Source: an uncultured Bacteroidales bacterium (GTDB lineage Bacteria; Bacteroidota; Bacteroidia; Bacteroidales; P3). From it: DNA of 64,000 bases. Location: the NCBI GenBank assembly GCA_900318275.1, contig ONJY01000014.1, positions 1-64,000 of the forward strand, written 5' to 3'. The notes below the pieces were generated by a model that searched no databases, was not told where the DNA came from, and saw only the letters and a list, made by a program, of their open reading frames with translations. Shown here in pieces: positions 42,815 to 51,511 of this stretch. The position numbers were made by a program, and so were the translations under genes. Numbering within the stretch: the stretch's first letter is position 1; every line of letters starts with the position of its first letter.

Positions 42815-44794
42815 CACCGTCGGGTATTCCACTCTCACATGATAGATGCTCATCATCTTCTCCTTGAGGAACTTGCGGATGCTTGCTATGTCCCCATAGG
42901 TGAGTGGGCAGTTGTCAAGCTGTCCGGCCTGCACCTTGCCGTCTATCAGGCGGTCTATCATCTCGTCGGTGGCCTCCTTGGAGTGCACCTTCAGGCTGCG
43001 GCAGGCGGCCTCGACGGTGTCCACTATCATCACCACGGCGGTCTCGCGGCTGTAGGGGCGCGGTCCCGGGTAGCGGAACAGGCTCTTGTCGAAGTCGCCG
43101 TCGGGGTGGCGCTCCAATTCCTTGGCGTAGAAGTAGCCTGTGTTCGTGGTGCCGTGGTGGGTGCGTATGAAGTCCTGCACCTCCGACGGCAGGTGGTATT
43201 TGCGTGCCAGCTCGAGGCCGTCGGTGACGTGGGCGGTGATTATCTGGGCGCTCTCGGAGTAGTCGAGTTCGTTGTGCGGGTTGAAGTCCGAGCTTTGGTT
43301 CTCGGTGAAGTAGAACGGGTTGCGCACCTTGCCGATGTCGTGGTAGAGGGCGCCGACCTTCGTCAGCAGCGAGTCGCCGCCGATCTCGCCCACCAGGTCC
43401 TCGGCGATGTTGGCCACCTGCACCGAGTGTTGGAAGGTGCCGGGGGCTTTCTGGCTCAGCTCGCGCAGGGCCGGATGGCTCGTGCTGCTAAGCTCCATGA
43501 GCGTCAGACTCGTGGTGATGCCGAAGAACTTCTCGAACACATATATCAGCGGGTAGGCCATGAGCGTCATCAGCGCGTTGAGGAAGAACATCAGGTAGCG
43601 GTCGAGTGTGAGCGCGTGCAAGTTGGTGTCCTGGCTCAGCACACCGGCGGTGTAGATGAACGAGTAGCTGATGAAAATCACTAACGCCAGCACGAAGAAC
43701 TGGCTGCGGCGCTCCAGGTCGCGCACGGCGATGATGCTCATCATGCCCGTTATCAGCTGGTAGAAGATGAACTCGAAAGCGTTTGGCACCAGGTTGGCCA
43801 GTATGATGACCGTAGTCAGGTGTATGTAGAGGGCCACGCGCATGTCGAAGAAGACGCGCATCAGGATAGGCACTATGCACAACGGCACCAGCAGCACCCA
43901 GTCGGGGTTCACCCTCGTCACCAGCGCCTCGACGGCCGACATCAAGAGTATCGTCAGCATGACGAAGGTCACCTTGCGGTTGTCCTCCAGTATGGGGTGG
44001 CGTGTGTTCTTGAGAAACATGTAGAGCGCCGTGAAGGCGATAATCGCCAGCAGCAGCTGGCCCGCCATCTGGCCTGCCAGGCTGAACGAGTCGCTGAAGC
44101 GGCGGTCGTTCTCGGCCTCCAGGCTGCGTATTATCTGCGCCTTCTCCTCGCTCACCTCCTCGCCCTTGCTCACTATGTGGTCGCCCGCCATCACCATCTG
44201 GCTGCTGTAGCTTATCTGCGACAGACGGCTGTCGAGCTCCAAGGCCGTGCGTGCCTCGTCGGGCACCAGGTTGGGCACCAGCAGGCTGTCGCGCAGCAGG
44301 CCGGCGTCGAGGTCGGCAAAGGTCACGAAGTCGCTGCCTTTGTGCATGCTGCCCACGTTGCCCTGCAGCAACACCACCTCGCGTCCGTCGAGCGTACTTA
44401 CGCCGTCGGGCAGGGCTATGTAGCCGCTGCGGTATATGCTGTCCATCTGGCGTTTCAGCCTGCGGCGTTCGCCGCTGTCCATCTTCCACTTGCCGCTCTC
44501 CAGACGCTGCATCGCCGTTGCGCGCGCCGTCGAGTCCTCGCGGTAGTACAGTATGGCCTTATGCCGTTCGCTCTCCTCCTCGCCGCGTATCTCGTCGGCG
44601 CTTTTCAGCACCGCGAAATCATAGGGCGCCACAAGGTCGGCCTCGCGCCATACGGCCCCGACTTTGTAGTCGTAGTGCACGCCGTGACGCGTGTGAGGGA
44701 AAATGGCCACGATGGCCACCGCCGTCACAAGCATTATTAACACCTTGTATAGCAGAGGCAAACGCTTCACTGTTGCCGTTATAATGTTGCTCAT
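42806..44794 (-). CDS. 7TM-HD (PgpH-like) membrane phosphohydrolase
   Basis: 662 residues from ATG 44794. The longer ORF to 44839 would start before the predicted transcription start set by -7 TATCTTTG at 44822-44815. N-terminal helix, extracellular 7TMR-HDED domain (about 30-265), seven membrane helices (about 270-450), and a cytoplasmic HD domain with LYHDIGKVRNPFYF, NPHNELDYSESAQIITAHV and HHGTTNTGYFYAKE. Known PgpH proteins hydrolyse cyclic di-AMP; the same activity is likely here. Confidence 0.88.
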   Translation of the reverse strand: MSNIITATVKRLPLLYKVLIMLVTAVAIVAIFPHTRHGVHYDYKVGAVWREADLVAPYDFAVLKSADEIRGEEESERHKAILYYREDSTARATAMQRLESGKWKMDSGERRRLKRQMDSIYRSGYIALPDGVSTLDGREVVLLQGNVGSMHKGSDFVTFADLDAGLLRDSLLVPNLVPDEARTALELDSRLSQISYSSQMVMAGDHIVSKGEEVSEEKAQIIRSLEAENDRRFSDSFSLAGQMAGQLLLAIIAFTALYMFLKNTRHPILEDNRKVTFVMLTILLMSAVEALVTRVNPDWVLLVPLCIVPILMRVFFDMRVALYIHLTTVIILANLVPNAFEFIFYQLITGMMSIIAVRDLERRSQFFVLALVIFISYSFIYTAGVLSQDTNLHALTLDRYLMFFLNALMTLMAYPLIYVFEKFFGITTSLTLMELSSTSHPALRELSQKAPGTFQHSVQVANIAEDLVGEIGGDSLLTKVGALYHDIGKVRNPFYFTENQSSDFNPHNELDYSESAQIITAHVTDGLELARKYHLPSEVQDFIRTHHGTTNTGYFYAKELERHPDGDFDKSLFRYPGPRPYSRETAVVMIVDTVEAACRSLKVHSKEATDEMIDRLIDGKVQAGQLDNCPLTYGDIASIRKFLKEKMMSIYHVRVEYPTVKS

Positions 44795-44814
44795 ATTATT
44801 CTTTTTATAAATTG

Positions 44815-44822
44815 CAAAGATA
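44815..44822 (-). promoter_or_regulatory. -7 element for the 7TM-HD gene
   Basis: TATCTTTG on the minus strand (44822-44815), 21 nt before ATG 44794. It decides the start choice of that gene. Confidence 0.65.
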
Positions 44823-44869
44823 CAACTTTTTTGCGACATAGCGAAAAAAATAACTTTTCACCTCACTCC

Positions 44870-45050
44870 CTCCGGCCTATCTACGGTCCCTCCTCGGCCT
44901 TCCTTCGTTCTTCCCTCGGCCTTCCTCCGTCCTACCTCCGACATTTCTTCAGTAGTTTTTCAGTAGTTCTTCAGTAGTTCTTCAGTGTGGTACTGAAGAA
45001 CTACTGAAGAACGATGGTCGAAGGATGGTCGAACGGTCGTATCTACTACC
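44870..45050. repeat. Intergenic element with a 20-bp perfect hairpin
   Basis: The 44840-45205 gap holds no gene. It contains pyrimidine-rich CCTCGGCCTTCC words, four spaced copies of TTCAGTAGT-type units, and a perfect hairpin TTCTTCAGTAGTTCTTCAGT / (5-nt loop GTGGT) / complementary arm at 44967-44986 and 44992-45011. GGTCGAAGGATGGTCGAACGGTC follows. The same core recurs at 61820-61855 and, degenerate, near 10960. Confidence 0.75.
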
Positions 45051-45205
45051 TGCCAACTCCGTACCAAAAGGGTGGGAGAGAGGTGGTGGATAACTTTTTT
45101 TTATGTATGACACAATAAAAAGTGTGCAACGGTGTTAATGGATTTATGAATTGTGTGTCGTGAATTGTGGATTTGGGATTGACAATAACTAAAAAACAGG
45201 ATAAA

Positions 45206-45958
45206 ATGAAGAAAATCTTTGCAATGGCAGCAGCGTTGCTGCTCAGCGCCAGCATGATGAGCGCCCAGAATTCGTTCAAGGGCATCGTGAAGTACAAAGT
45301 GGAGTCGACGGGTCAGGTGGCTATGACCATCCCCGAAGAGGCCGCCACCGCCGAGATTAAGGTGTCGGGCGACGACATGTACACCAAGAGCAGCATCTTC
45401 ATGAGCTCGCCGTTCACGGAGTGTGTGCTGGTGCAGAACCTCACCATCACGCGCTGCGAGAACTACGGCATGCTGCTGAGCTACTTGCGCAGCCAAGGGT
45501 CGGAGTTCGACTATCAGGGCGACGGCAAGCTGATTATCAAGAATACCGCCAAGCCCGACGCTTTCGACAGCCTCGAGATTGTCGACAAGGAGCCCGGCCA
45601 CTTCTACCTTGAGTACACCAGCGAGACCAAGCAGATCGCCGGTGTGACGGCCAAGAAGATGGTGCGCCACATGTATGACGAGGAAGGCACCGACCACCCC
45701 ACGGAGATGTGGATAAGCGATGAGATCGGTCCGCGCGTCAACATTCTCTTCGACGGCATCAAGGGTATGCCTCTGCAATGCACCGTCGATGCCGGCGAGG
45801 GCAAGGCTATCACCTATACAGCCACCGAGGTGGTGAAGGGCAAGGTTAAGGAAGCCGACTTCCTGCTGCCCGACGGCTACGACACCCTCAGCGAGGAGGA
45901 GCTCGAGACTCTCGGCACCCAGCTCCAGGAGGAGCTCGAACTGCTGCAGGAGGAGTAG
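45206..45958 (+). CDS. GLPGLI/DUF4412-like secreted protein
   Basis: 250 residues from ATG 45206. Signal peptide MKKIFAMAAALLLSASMMSA (cleaved near AQN). The start FKGIVKYKVESTG, the central YTSETKQIAGVTAKKMV and the end EVVKGKVKEADFLLPDGYD resemble the GLPGLI/DUF4412 group of periplasmic beta-sandwich proteins. Function unknown. ftsK follows after a 7-bp repeat. Confidence 0.7.
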   Translation: MKKIFAMAAALLLSASMMSAQNSFKGIVKYKVESTGQVAMTIPEEAATAEIKVSGDDMYTKSSIFMSSPFTECVLVQNLTITRCENYGMLLSYLRSQGSEFDYQGDGKLIIKNTAKPDAFDSLEIVDKEPGHFYLEYTSETKQIAGVTAKKMVRHMYDEEGTDHPTEMWISDEIGPRVNILFDGIKGMPLQCTVDAGEGKAITYTATEVVKGKVKEADFLLPDGYDTLSEEELETLGTQLQEELELLQEE

Positions 45959-45964
45959 GCTTGT

Positions 45965-45999
45965 AGTTAAGAGTTAGGAGTTAAGAGTTTAGAGTTAAG
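45965..45999. repeat. Five-unit 7-bp tandem repeat abutting the ftsK start
   Basis: AGTTAAG, AGTTAGG, AGTTAAG, AGTTTAG, AGTTAAG. The last base is the G of the ftsK GTG start codon, so a change in unit number would alter the whole translation-initiation region. Confidence 0.88.
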
Positions 46000-48539
46000 T
46001 GGCCAAAGGTAAGAAGAAAAGTAACGCCAAAGGCAAGGCTGCTGCCGGCAAGAGCCGTGCGGCGGCCTTCGCGGCATTTCTGCGCAGCCAGCGCTTCGCG
46101 CATATCCGCGGGGCGGTGTATGTGCTGTTTTCTGTGTTTCTGGTGATAGCCATGATAGGCTTCTATGTCACCGACGCCCGTGGGGGCTGGACAGGCTCGC
46201 TGGGCAAGGGGGTGGCGGAGTTCTTTGCCGTCAACCTCTTCGGCATCGGCAGTCTCGGCTTTGCGCTGCTGTTCTTCGTCTACGGCATGCGGCTGTGGGG
46301 CGTGGTGGTGATGCCTTGGTGGAAGACCCTTGGCAGCACGCTGTTCTGGATGCTGTGGTGCTCGGTGACGCTTGGCTACATCGGCGGCGCATGGGTGAAG
46401 AGCGAGGGTTTCGAGAACTACGCCGGCATAGGTCTGTTGATGGCCGAGCCGCTGCACAGGCTGCTGAGCTGGTGGACGCTGGTGGTGCTGCTGTTCCTTG
46501 CGGTGCTGTTCCTTGTGCTGGTGCACAAGATGGAGCTGCCCAAGGTCGACGTGAAGGGCATCGCCAAGAAGGTGGAGCACGAGATTGAGGAGGCTGCCAC
46601 AGAGCATGAGCATATAGAGAGCAAGCCCGACGGCGTGGAGCTGACGACGGAGGTGGCCGCATTGATGGCCGAGGAGGTGGAGCCGGAGCCTGAGGCCCAG
46701 ACCGATGCCGACGATGACGAAGGGGCCGACTTTGATGAGGAGGCCATGAAGCTGTTCCATCAGCCGGTAATCGAGGATGAGGAGCAGCCTGCCGGCGAGG
46801 AACCGGCATTCTCCATCGACGACGAGTTCGCACGTGTCAACGCCCGTGCCCAGGCCGCCGCCGAGGGGCCGAAGGACGATGTCAGCTTCACCATAGAAGG
46901 CATGGACGAGAACGGTGAGATGACGGAAGCGGAGCCTGAGACGGCAGCCGATGAGGAAGAAGAGCTCGTCGACGAGAACGGCGAACCGCTTGCCGACGAC
47001 GACTACCGCCGCCACATAGGCTTGGACGAGCCATACGACCCGCATCTTGACTTGAGCGACTATGTGATGCCCGAGACCGCCTTGCTCGAGGACTGGGAGG
47101 TGTCGAACACACGCGTCACCAAAGAGGAGCTGGTGGCCAACAAGGACCGCATCGTGCAGACCCTGAAGGATTACGGCATCGAGATTAACGAGATAACGGC
47201 CACGCCCGGTCCCACGGTGACCCTCTACAAGATAAAGCCTGCCCCTGGTGTCCGCATCAGCAAAATCAAGAACCTCGAAGACGACATAGCCTTGAGCCTC
47301 GCAGCTCTCGGCATACGTATCATAGCGCCGATACCCGGCGAGAGCAACGTGGGTATCGAGGTGCCCAACGCCAAGCCGCAGATTGTGGCCATGAAGACCA
47401 TGCTGGAGAGCGAGGCATTCCAGAAGGCCAAAGAGAAGATGGAGCTGCCGATAGCTTTCGGCAAGACTATCTCGAACGAGTGCTTCGTCACCGACCTGGC
47501 CAAGATGCCCCATCTGCTGATGGCCGGTGCCACAGGTACCGGTAAGTCGGTGGGCCTGAATGCCGTGCTGGCGAGCCTGCTGTACACCAAACATCCGTCG
47601 GAGCTGAAGCTTGTGCTTGTGGACCCGAAGAAGGTGGAGTTCAGCCTCTACTCGGCTCTGGAGCGCCACTATCTGGCCAAGATGCCCGACGAGGAGGAGG
47701 CCGTCATCACCGACGTCAAGAAGGTGGTGCGCACGCTGAACAGTCTCTGCATCGAGATGGACAGCCGCTACGACTTGCTGAAGCAGGCCAAGGTGCGCAA
47801 GATTACCGAATACAACGAGAAGTTCTGCAAGCGGATGCTGAGTCCCGCCAACGGACACCGCTACCTGCCGTACATAGTTGTGGTCATCGACGAGTTCGGC
47901 GACCTCATCATGACCGCCGGCAAGGAGGTGGAGCTGCCTATAGCGCGTCTGGCACAGCTGGCACGTGCTGTGGGTATACATCTCATCATCGCCACGCAGC
48001 GCCCGACGACCAACATCATCACGGGTACCATCAAGGCCAACTTCCCGGCACGTGTGGCGTTCCGCGTGACCAGCGGCATCGACAGCAAGACCATCCTCGA
48101 CACCGGTGGAGCGCAGCAGCTGATAGGACGCGGCGACATGCTCATCTCGCTGGCAGGCAAGGATATGATACGACTGCAATGCGCCCTTATCGACACGCCG
48201 GAGATTGACAAGCTCGTCAAGTTCATAGGCGACCAGCGCGGCTATCCCAATGGCTTCGAGTTGCCGGAATACCTCGACGAGAACGAGGAGCCCAACAAGG
48301 AGTTTGACGCCAAGAGCAAGGACGAGTTCTTCAACGATGCGGCTCGTCTGGTGGTGGCTTCGCAGTTCGGCAGCACCTCGCTGCTACAACGCAAGCTGCA
48401 GCTCGGATACAACCGTGCAGGCCGCATAATAGACCAGCTGGAGGCCGCCGGCATCGTGGGCCCCAGCAACGGAAGCAAGCCCCGTGACGTGTTGATACAC
48501 GACGAGGTGAGCCTCGAAGAACTATTGAAATCATTGTGA
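45999..48539 (+). CDS. ftsK: DNA translocase FtsK/SpoIIIE
   Basis: 846 residues from a GTG start (MAKGKKKSNAKGKAAAGKSR). Four N-terminal membrane helices (about residues 35-180), an acidic linker (about 200-345), then the motor: alpha/beta domains with Walker A GATGTGKS (about 510), Walker B VVVIDEFGDLI, and a C-terminal winged gamma domain (LLQRKLQLGYNRAGRIIDQL) that reads the KOPS-like polarity sequence. Pumps chromosome DNA at the division septum. Confidence 0.95.
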   Translation: MAKGKKKSNAKGKAAAGKSRAAAFAAFLRSQRFAHIRGAVYVLFSVFLVIAMIGFYVTDARGGWTGSLGKGVAEFFAVNLFGIGSLGFALLFFVYGMRLWGVVVMPWWKTLGSTLFWMLWCSVTLGYIGGAWVKSEGFENYAGIGLLMAEPLHRLLSWWTLVVLLFLAVLFLVLVHKMELPKVDVKGIAKKVEHEIEEAATEHEHIESKPDGVELTTEVAALMAEEVEPEPEAQTDADDDEGADFDEEAMKLFHQPVIEDEEQPAGEEPAFSIDDEFARVNARAQAAAEGPKDDVSFTIEGMDENGEMTEAEPETAADEEEELVDENGEPLADDDYRRHIGLDEPYDPHLDLSDYVMPETALLEDWEVSNTRVTKEELVANKDRIVQTLKDYGIEINEITATPGPTVTLYKIKPAPGVRISKIKNLEDDIALSLAALGIRIIAPIPGESNVGIEVPNAKPQIVAMKTMLESEAFQKAKEKMELPIAFGKTISNECFVTDLAKMPHLLMAGATGTGKSVGLNAVLASLLYTKHPSELKLVLVDPKKVEFSLYSALERHYLAKMPDEEEAVITDVKKVVRTLNSLCIEMDSRYDLLKQAKVRKITEYNEKFCKRMLSPANGHRYLPYIVVVIDEFGDLIMTAGKEVELPIARLAQLARAVGIHLIIATQRPTTNIITGTIKANFPARVAFRVTSGIDSKTILDTGGAQQLIGRGDMLISLAGKDMIRLQCALIDTPEIDKLVKFIGDQRGYPNGFELPEYLDENEEPNKEFDAKSKDEFFNDAARLVVASQFGSTSLLQRKLQLGYNRAGRIIDQLEAAGIVGPSNGSKPRDVLIHDEVSLEELLKSL

Positions 48540-48541
48540 TT

Positions 48542-48790
48542 ATGAAACGTAAGATACTCATACTGGCAGGTGCGGCGCTGCTGCTGGCGGCGGCCGCGGG
48601 ATGCTCGAAGCAGAAGACCTGCCGCTGTTCGGTGAAGAATACGTCGCGTGTGCGCATCGTGAAGATTGAAAAGGGCGAGTGCGATCAGTTGCATTGGTTC
48701 CAAGGTCACGACGAGGTGGACTCTCTGTGGGCCGACTCGCTGCTGTGTACCGACTACGACTTCCGTATTGATTCCATTTATGAAAACTGA
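48542..48790 (+). CDS. Small Cys-containing lipoprotein
   Basis: 82 residues from ATG 48542, 2 nt after the ftsK stop. Lipoprotein signal (MKRKILILAGAALLLAAAAG, then Cys21). The mature protein has a KTCRCSV motif and two later Cys (GECDQ, LLCTDYD). It resembles the next gene in layout (CxC just after the lipobox), suggesting duplication. Function unknown. Confidence 0.7.
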   Translation: MKRKILILAGAALLLAAAAGCSKQKTCRCSVKNTSRVRIVKIEKGECDQLHWFQGHDEVDSLWADSLLCTDYDFRIDSIYEN

Positions 48791-48794
48791 AGCC

Positions 48795-49061
48795 ATGAAG
48801 AAGATATTGCTGACCGCCGGTGCCGCAGCGCTGCTACTGCTTGCCTCGTGCAACAAAGAACGCCAGTGCAAGTGCTCCTACACCGAGACGAATGACGACA
48901 ATTCGTTGCGTTTCATGTATGTGGACTATGGTATGAAGTGCGAGAACATCACGGAGATGTCTGAGGAGATACATATCACCGACAGCACCACCACGCCACC
49001 GAGCCACTCGCTGCGCCGTATAGAGGTGCACAAAGTCTCCTGTCGCGAATATGGCAAGTGA
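48795..49061 (+). CDS. Small Cys-containing lipoprotein (paralogue-like)
   Basis: 88 residues from ATG 48795. Lipobox LASC (Cys19), then RQCKCSYTETND, and later single Cys residues (MKCENI, VSCREYGK). Starts 4 nt after the previous lipoprotein and overlaps the next gene by 11 nt, so the three are almost certainly co-translated. Possibly a thiol substrate or partner of the downstream MauE/thioredoxin protein; inference from context. Confidence 0.7.
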   Translation: MKKILLTAGAAALLLLASCNKERQCKCSYTETNDDNSLRFMYVDYGMKCENITEMSEEIHITDSTTTPPSHSLRRIEVHKVSCREYGK

Positions 49062-49944
49062 GACCGTCGTAGAGGCCGCAGAAAGACGGACGCCGGCAAA
49101 GGTGGCTGCACGTGTGCTCAGGGTGCTGCTGGGAGTCTTGTTTGTCGTGTCGGCAATGGCCAAGTTGGTGGCTATCGATGACTTTGAGCTCTATGTCTTC
49201 TCCTACGGCTTTGTGCCGTTAAACGTTACTTATATCCTTGCGCGACTCTGCATTGCCGGAGAGGCTTTGCTGGGTGTGATGATTGTCACCGGGTGGTGGC
49301 GGCGTTGGGTGAACCTTGCGGTGCTGGCGGTACTGCTTCTGTTCAGCCTTTTCCTCTGCTATGCCGCTCTGATTGGGCGTGACGATTCGTGCCGCTGCAT
49401 GGGCCGATTGGCCGAGATGCCGCCGGCGGTGTCGTTGTTGAAGAACGCCGTGCTGATAGTGGTGACGCTGTTTGTTATGAAGATGGAACGCGGTCGGGCT
49501 GAAAGCAAACGGCACACAGCACGTAAGGCCGTTGTTACTGCCGTTGTTGCAGTAGTGTCGACGGTGGCGGTATTCGCCATCTCGGTGCCCGACAATTGGC
49601 TGTTCGGCGATGAGGAAATGTTGTATGACAAAGAGTTGCTGCAAGAGACTGTGTCGGAGCGTGGACTTGATGGCGGGCATAAATTGGTGGCTTTTGTGAC
49701 GCCGGGATGCCCTTACTGCATGATGAGCAGAGAGAAAATCGGTATGATAGCCAGGCGTCACGATCTTGACACCACTGCAATAGTTTATATAGAACCCGCC
49801 GACATCGGGGCTCAACGTTTCATGGACCTTACCTACGGGAGCCGTCCGCTGGTGGTCCTCATCGACAACGGCACGCCGGTAGGCACCTGCCACTATCGCA
49901 ATATTGACGAGCGAAACATTGCCGAGTTCCTGCCGAAACAGTAG
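49051..49944 (+). CDS. MauE/DoxX-like membrane protein fused to a thioredoxin-like domain
   Basis: 297 residues. Four membrane helices in residues about 20-150 with MauE-like features (VVSAMAKLVAIDDFELYVFS, DDSCRCMGRLAEMP), a fifth helix (about 163-182), then a periplasmic domain with the redox motif VTPGCPYCMMSREKI (CPYC) in a thioredoxin-type fold. It should move thiol reducing power across or at the inner membrane. Fusion of both parts in one chain and the two Cys-rich lipoproteins upstream point to a small dedicated thiol system. Confidence 0.8.
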   Translation: MASETVVEAAERRTPAKVAARVLRVLLGVLFVVSAMAKLVAIDDFELYVFSYGFVPLNVTYILARLCIAGEALLGVMIVTGWWRRWVNLAVLAVLLLFSLFLCYAALIGRDDSCRCMGRLAEMPPAVSLLKNAVLIVVTLFVMKMERGRAESKRHTARKAVVTAVVAVVSTVAVFAISVPDNWLFGDEEMLYDKELLQETVSERGLDGGHKLVAFVTPGCPYCMMSREKIGMIARRHDLDTTAIVYIEPADIGAQRFMDLTYGSRPLVVLIDNGTPVGTCHYRNIDERNIAEFLPKQ

Positions 49945-49960
49945 GCTGTTGATAACTTTA

Positions 49961-49992
49961 TTGTAGCGTTTCTTGGGAAATGCGTATATTTG
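49961..49992 (+). promoter_or_regulatory. Promoter of the PurF-like gene
   Basis: -33 TTG (49961-49963), 21-bp spacer, -7 TATATTTG (49985-49992). Leader of about 76 nt, AT-rich. Confidence 0.65.
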
Positions 49993-50075
49993 TATTTTAA
50001 AGATAGGGCTAAATGAATGTATAACATTAATGTTATCAATATATTAATATTATCTTTTAACACACAAAAAGCATT

Positions 50076-51488
50076 ATGAGCGGTTTCTTTGGCGTAGTAA
50101 GTGAACGTCCTTGTATCTCCGATTTGTTCTACGGAACAGATTATCATTCACATCTTGGCACCAAGCGTGCTGGTTTGGCCACCTTCGACAATGGGCAGGC
50201 ACACCAGAACATCCACAACATCCAGAACTCCCACTTCAGGCCCAAATTCTCCAAGGACCTGGACGAGATGAAAGGAAATGTCGGCATCGGCGTCATCAGC
50301 GACACCGAGGCCCAGCCTGTGATGGTGAACTCGCATCTTGGACGTTTCGCCATAGCTACTGTCTCGAAGATTAACAACATCGACGTGCTTGAGCAGGATT
50401 GCCTCGAGCGTCATCAGCAGTTCACCGACTTGAGCCGCGGGAAGACCAATCCCACGGAGCTTGTGGCTCTGCTTATTTCGCAGGGCAAAGACTTTGTCAA
50501 CGGTATAGAGAATGTGTACAACAGGGTGAAGGGCAGCTGCACGATGCTGATTCTGACGCCAGACGGCATCATCGCCGCCCGCGACCGCTACGGCCGCACG
50601 CCTATAGTGATAGGCCGGCGCGGTAACGACTATGCTGTGGCCAGCGAAAGTCATAGCTACATCAACCTCGGCTATGAGACCTGCCGCTTCGTCGGCCCGG
50701 GCGAGGTGGTGAAGGTGACCACCGACGGAGGCATCAAGGTGTTGCGCCCCGCTGAGGCAAAGAACCAGATATGCTCGTTCCTGTGGATATACTACGGCTA
50801 TCCCTGCACAGAATACGAAGGCATCAATGCCGAAGAGGTACGCTATAACCTCGGTCGTATCATGGGTCTGCGTGACGACGTGGAGGCCGACTTCGTCAGT
50901 CCTATTCCGGACAGCGGCATTGGTATGGCCCTTGGCTACAGCAACGGCCGACAGATACCGTATAAACGCGGTCTGCTGAAGTATACACCCACCTGGAGCC
51001 GTTCGTTCATGCCCGTGAGCCAGGAGGACCGCTTCCTTGTAGCCAAGATGAAACTGATACCTTCCCGCGCTATGCTGCAGGGCAAGGAGGTCGTCTTCTG
51101 CGACGACTCCATAGTGCGTGGCACACAGCTGCGCGACAACGTGAAGATGCTCTACGACTACGGCGCCAAGAAGGTGCATGTGCGCATCAGCTGCCCGCCG
51201 CTGGTACACGGATGCACGTTCCTCAACTTCAGCGAGAGCAAGACAGACCGCGAGCTTATCACCCGACGTGTCATAGAGGAGCTTGAGGGCGGCGAGGTTC
51301 GCAAGTTGGAAGCTTATCACGACCACACCACCAAGGAGTATGCCAACATGGTGGAGGTGATAAGGCAGCATGTGGGCGTAGATACCCTCAAGTTCAATAC
51401 CGTCGACGATGTCTGCGAAGCCATCGGATTGCCCAAGGAAAGCATCTGCACCCACTGCTTCGATGCATCGTCCTACGGCGATAAATAA
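50076..51488 (+). CDS. Amidophosphoribosyltransferase-like protein lacking the catalytic Cys
   Basis: 470 residues. Class II glutamine amidotransferase domain (1-230) and phosphoribosyltransferase domain (about 260-460) with an intact PRPP loop FCDDSIVRGTQLRDN (341-355). The N-terminus reads MSGFFGV: the invariant PurF nucleophile Cys (MCGIFGV) is Ser. Bacteroidetes are known to carry a PurF-like group with non-Cys N-termini, so glutaminase activity is probably lost or ammonia is used. The Cys-rich end (SICTHCFDASS) is conserved in that group. True role unproven. Confidence 0.85.
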   Translation: MSGFFGVVSERPCISDLFYGTDYHSHLGTKRAGLATFDNGQAHQNIHNIQNSHFRPKFSKDLDEMKGNVGIGVISDTEAQPVMVNSHLGRFAIATVSKINNIDVLEQDCLERHQQFTDLSRGKTNPTELVALLISQGKDFVNGIENVYNRVKGSCTMLILTPDGIIAARDRYGRTPIVIGRRGNDYAVASESHSYINLGYETCRFVGPGEVVKVTTDGGIKVLRPAEAKNQICSFLWIYYGYPCTEYEGINAEEVRYNLGRIMGLRDDVEADFVSPIPDSGIGMALGYSNGRQIPYKRGLLKYTPTWSRSFMPVSQEDRFLVAKMKLIPSRAMLQGKEVVFCDDSIVRGTQLRDNVKMLYDYGAKKVHVRISCPPLVHGCTFLNFSESKTDRELITRRVIEELEGGEVRKLEAYHDHTTKEYANMVEVIRQHVGVDTLKFNTVDDVCEAIGLPKESICTHCFDASSYGDK

Positions 51489-51511
51489 AGAAAAACAGAA
51501 TACTGAAAGGC

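Noticed and set aside
45981..48179. Long open frame antisense to ftsK (about 730 codons), and similar ones antisense to proS (26412-27479), the C69 peptidase (11269-12993) and the RND genes (59352-60701).
   Set aside because: They are mirror frames of high-GC coding sequence; their translations are His/Arg/Val-rich low-complexity with no domain, and the sense frames are clear families.
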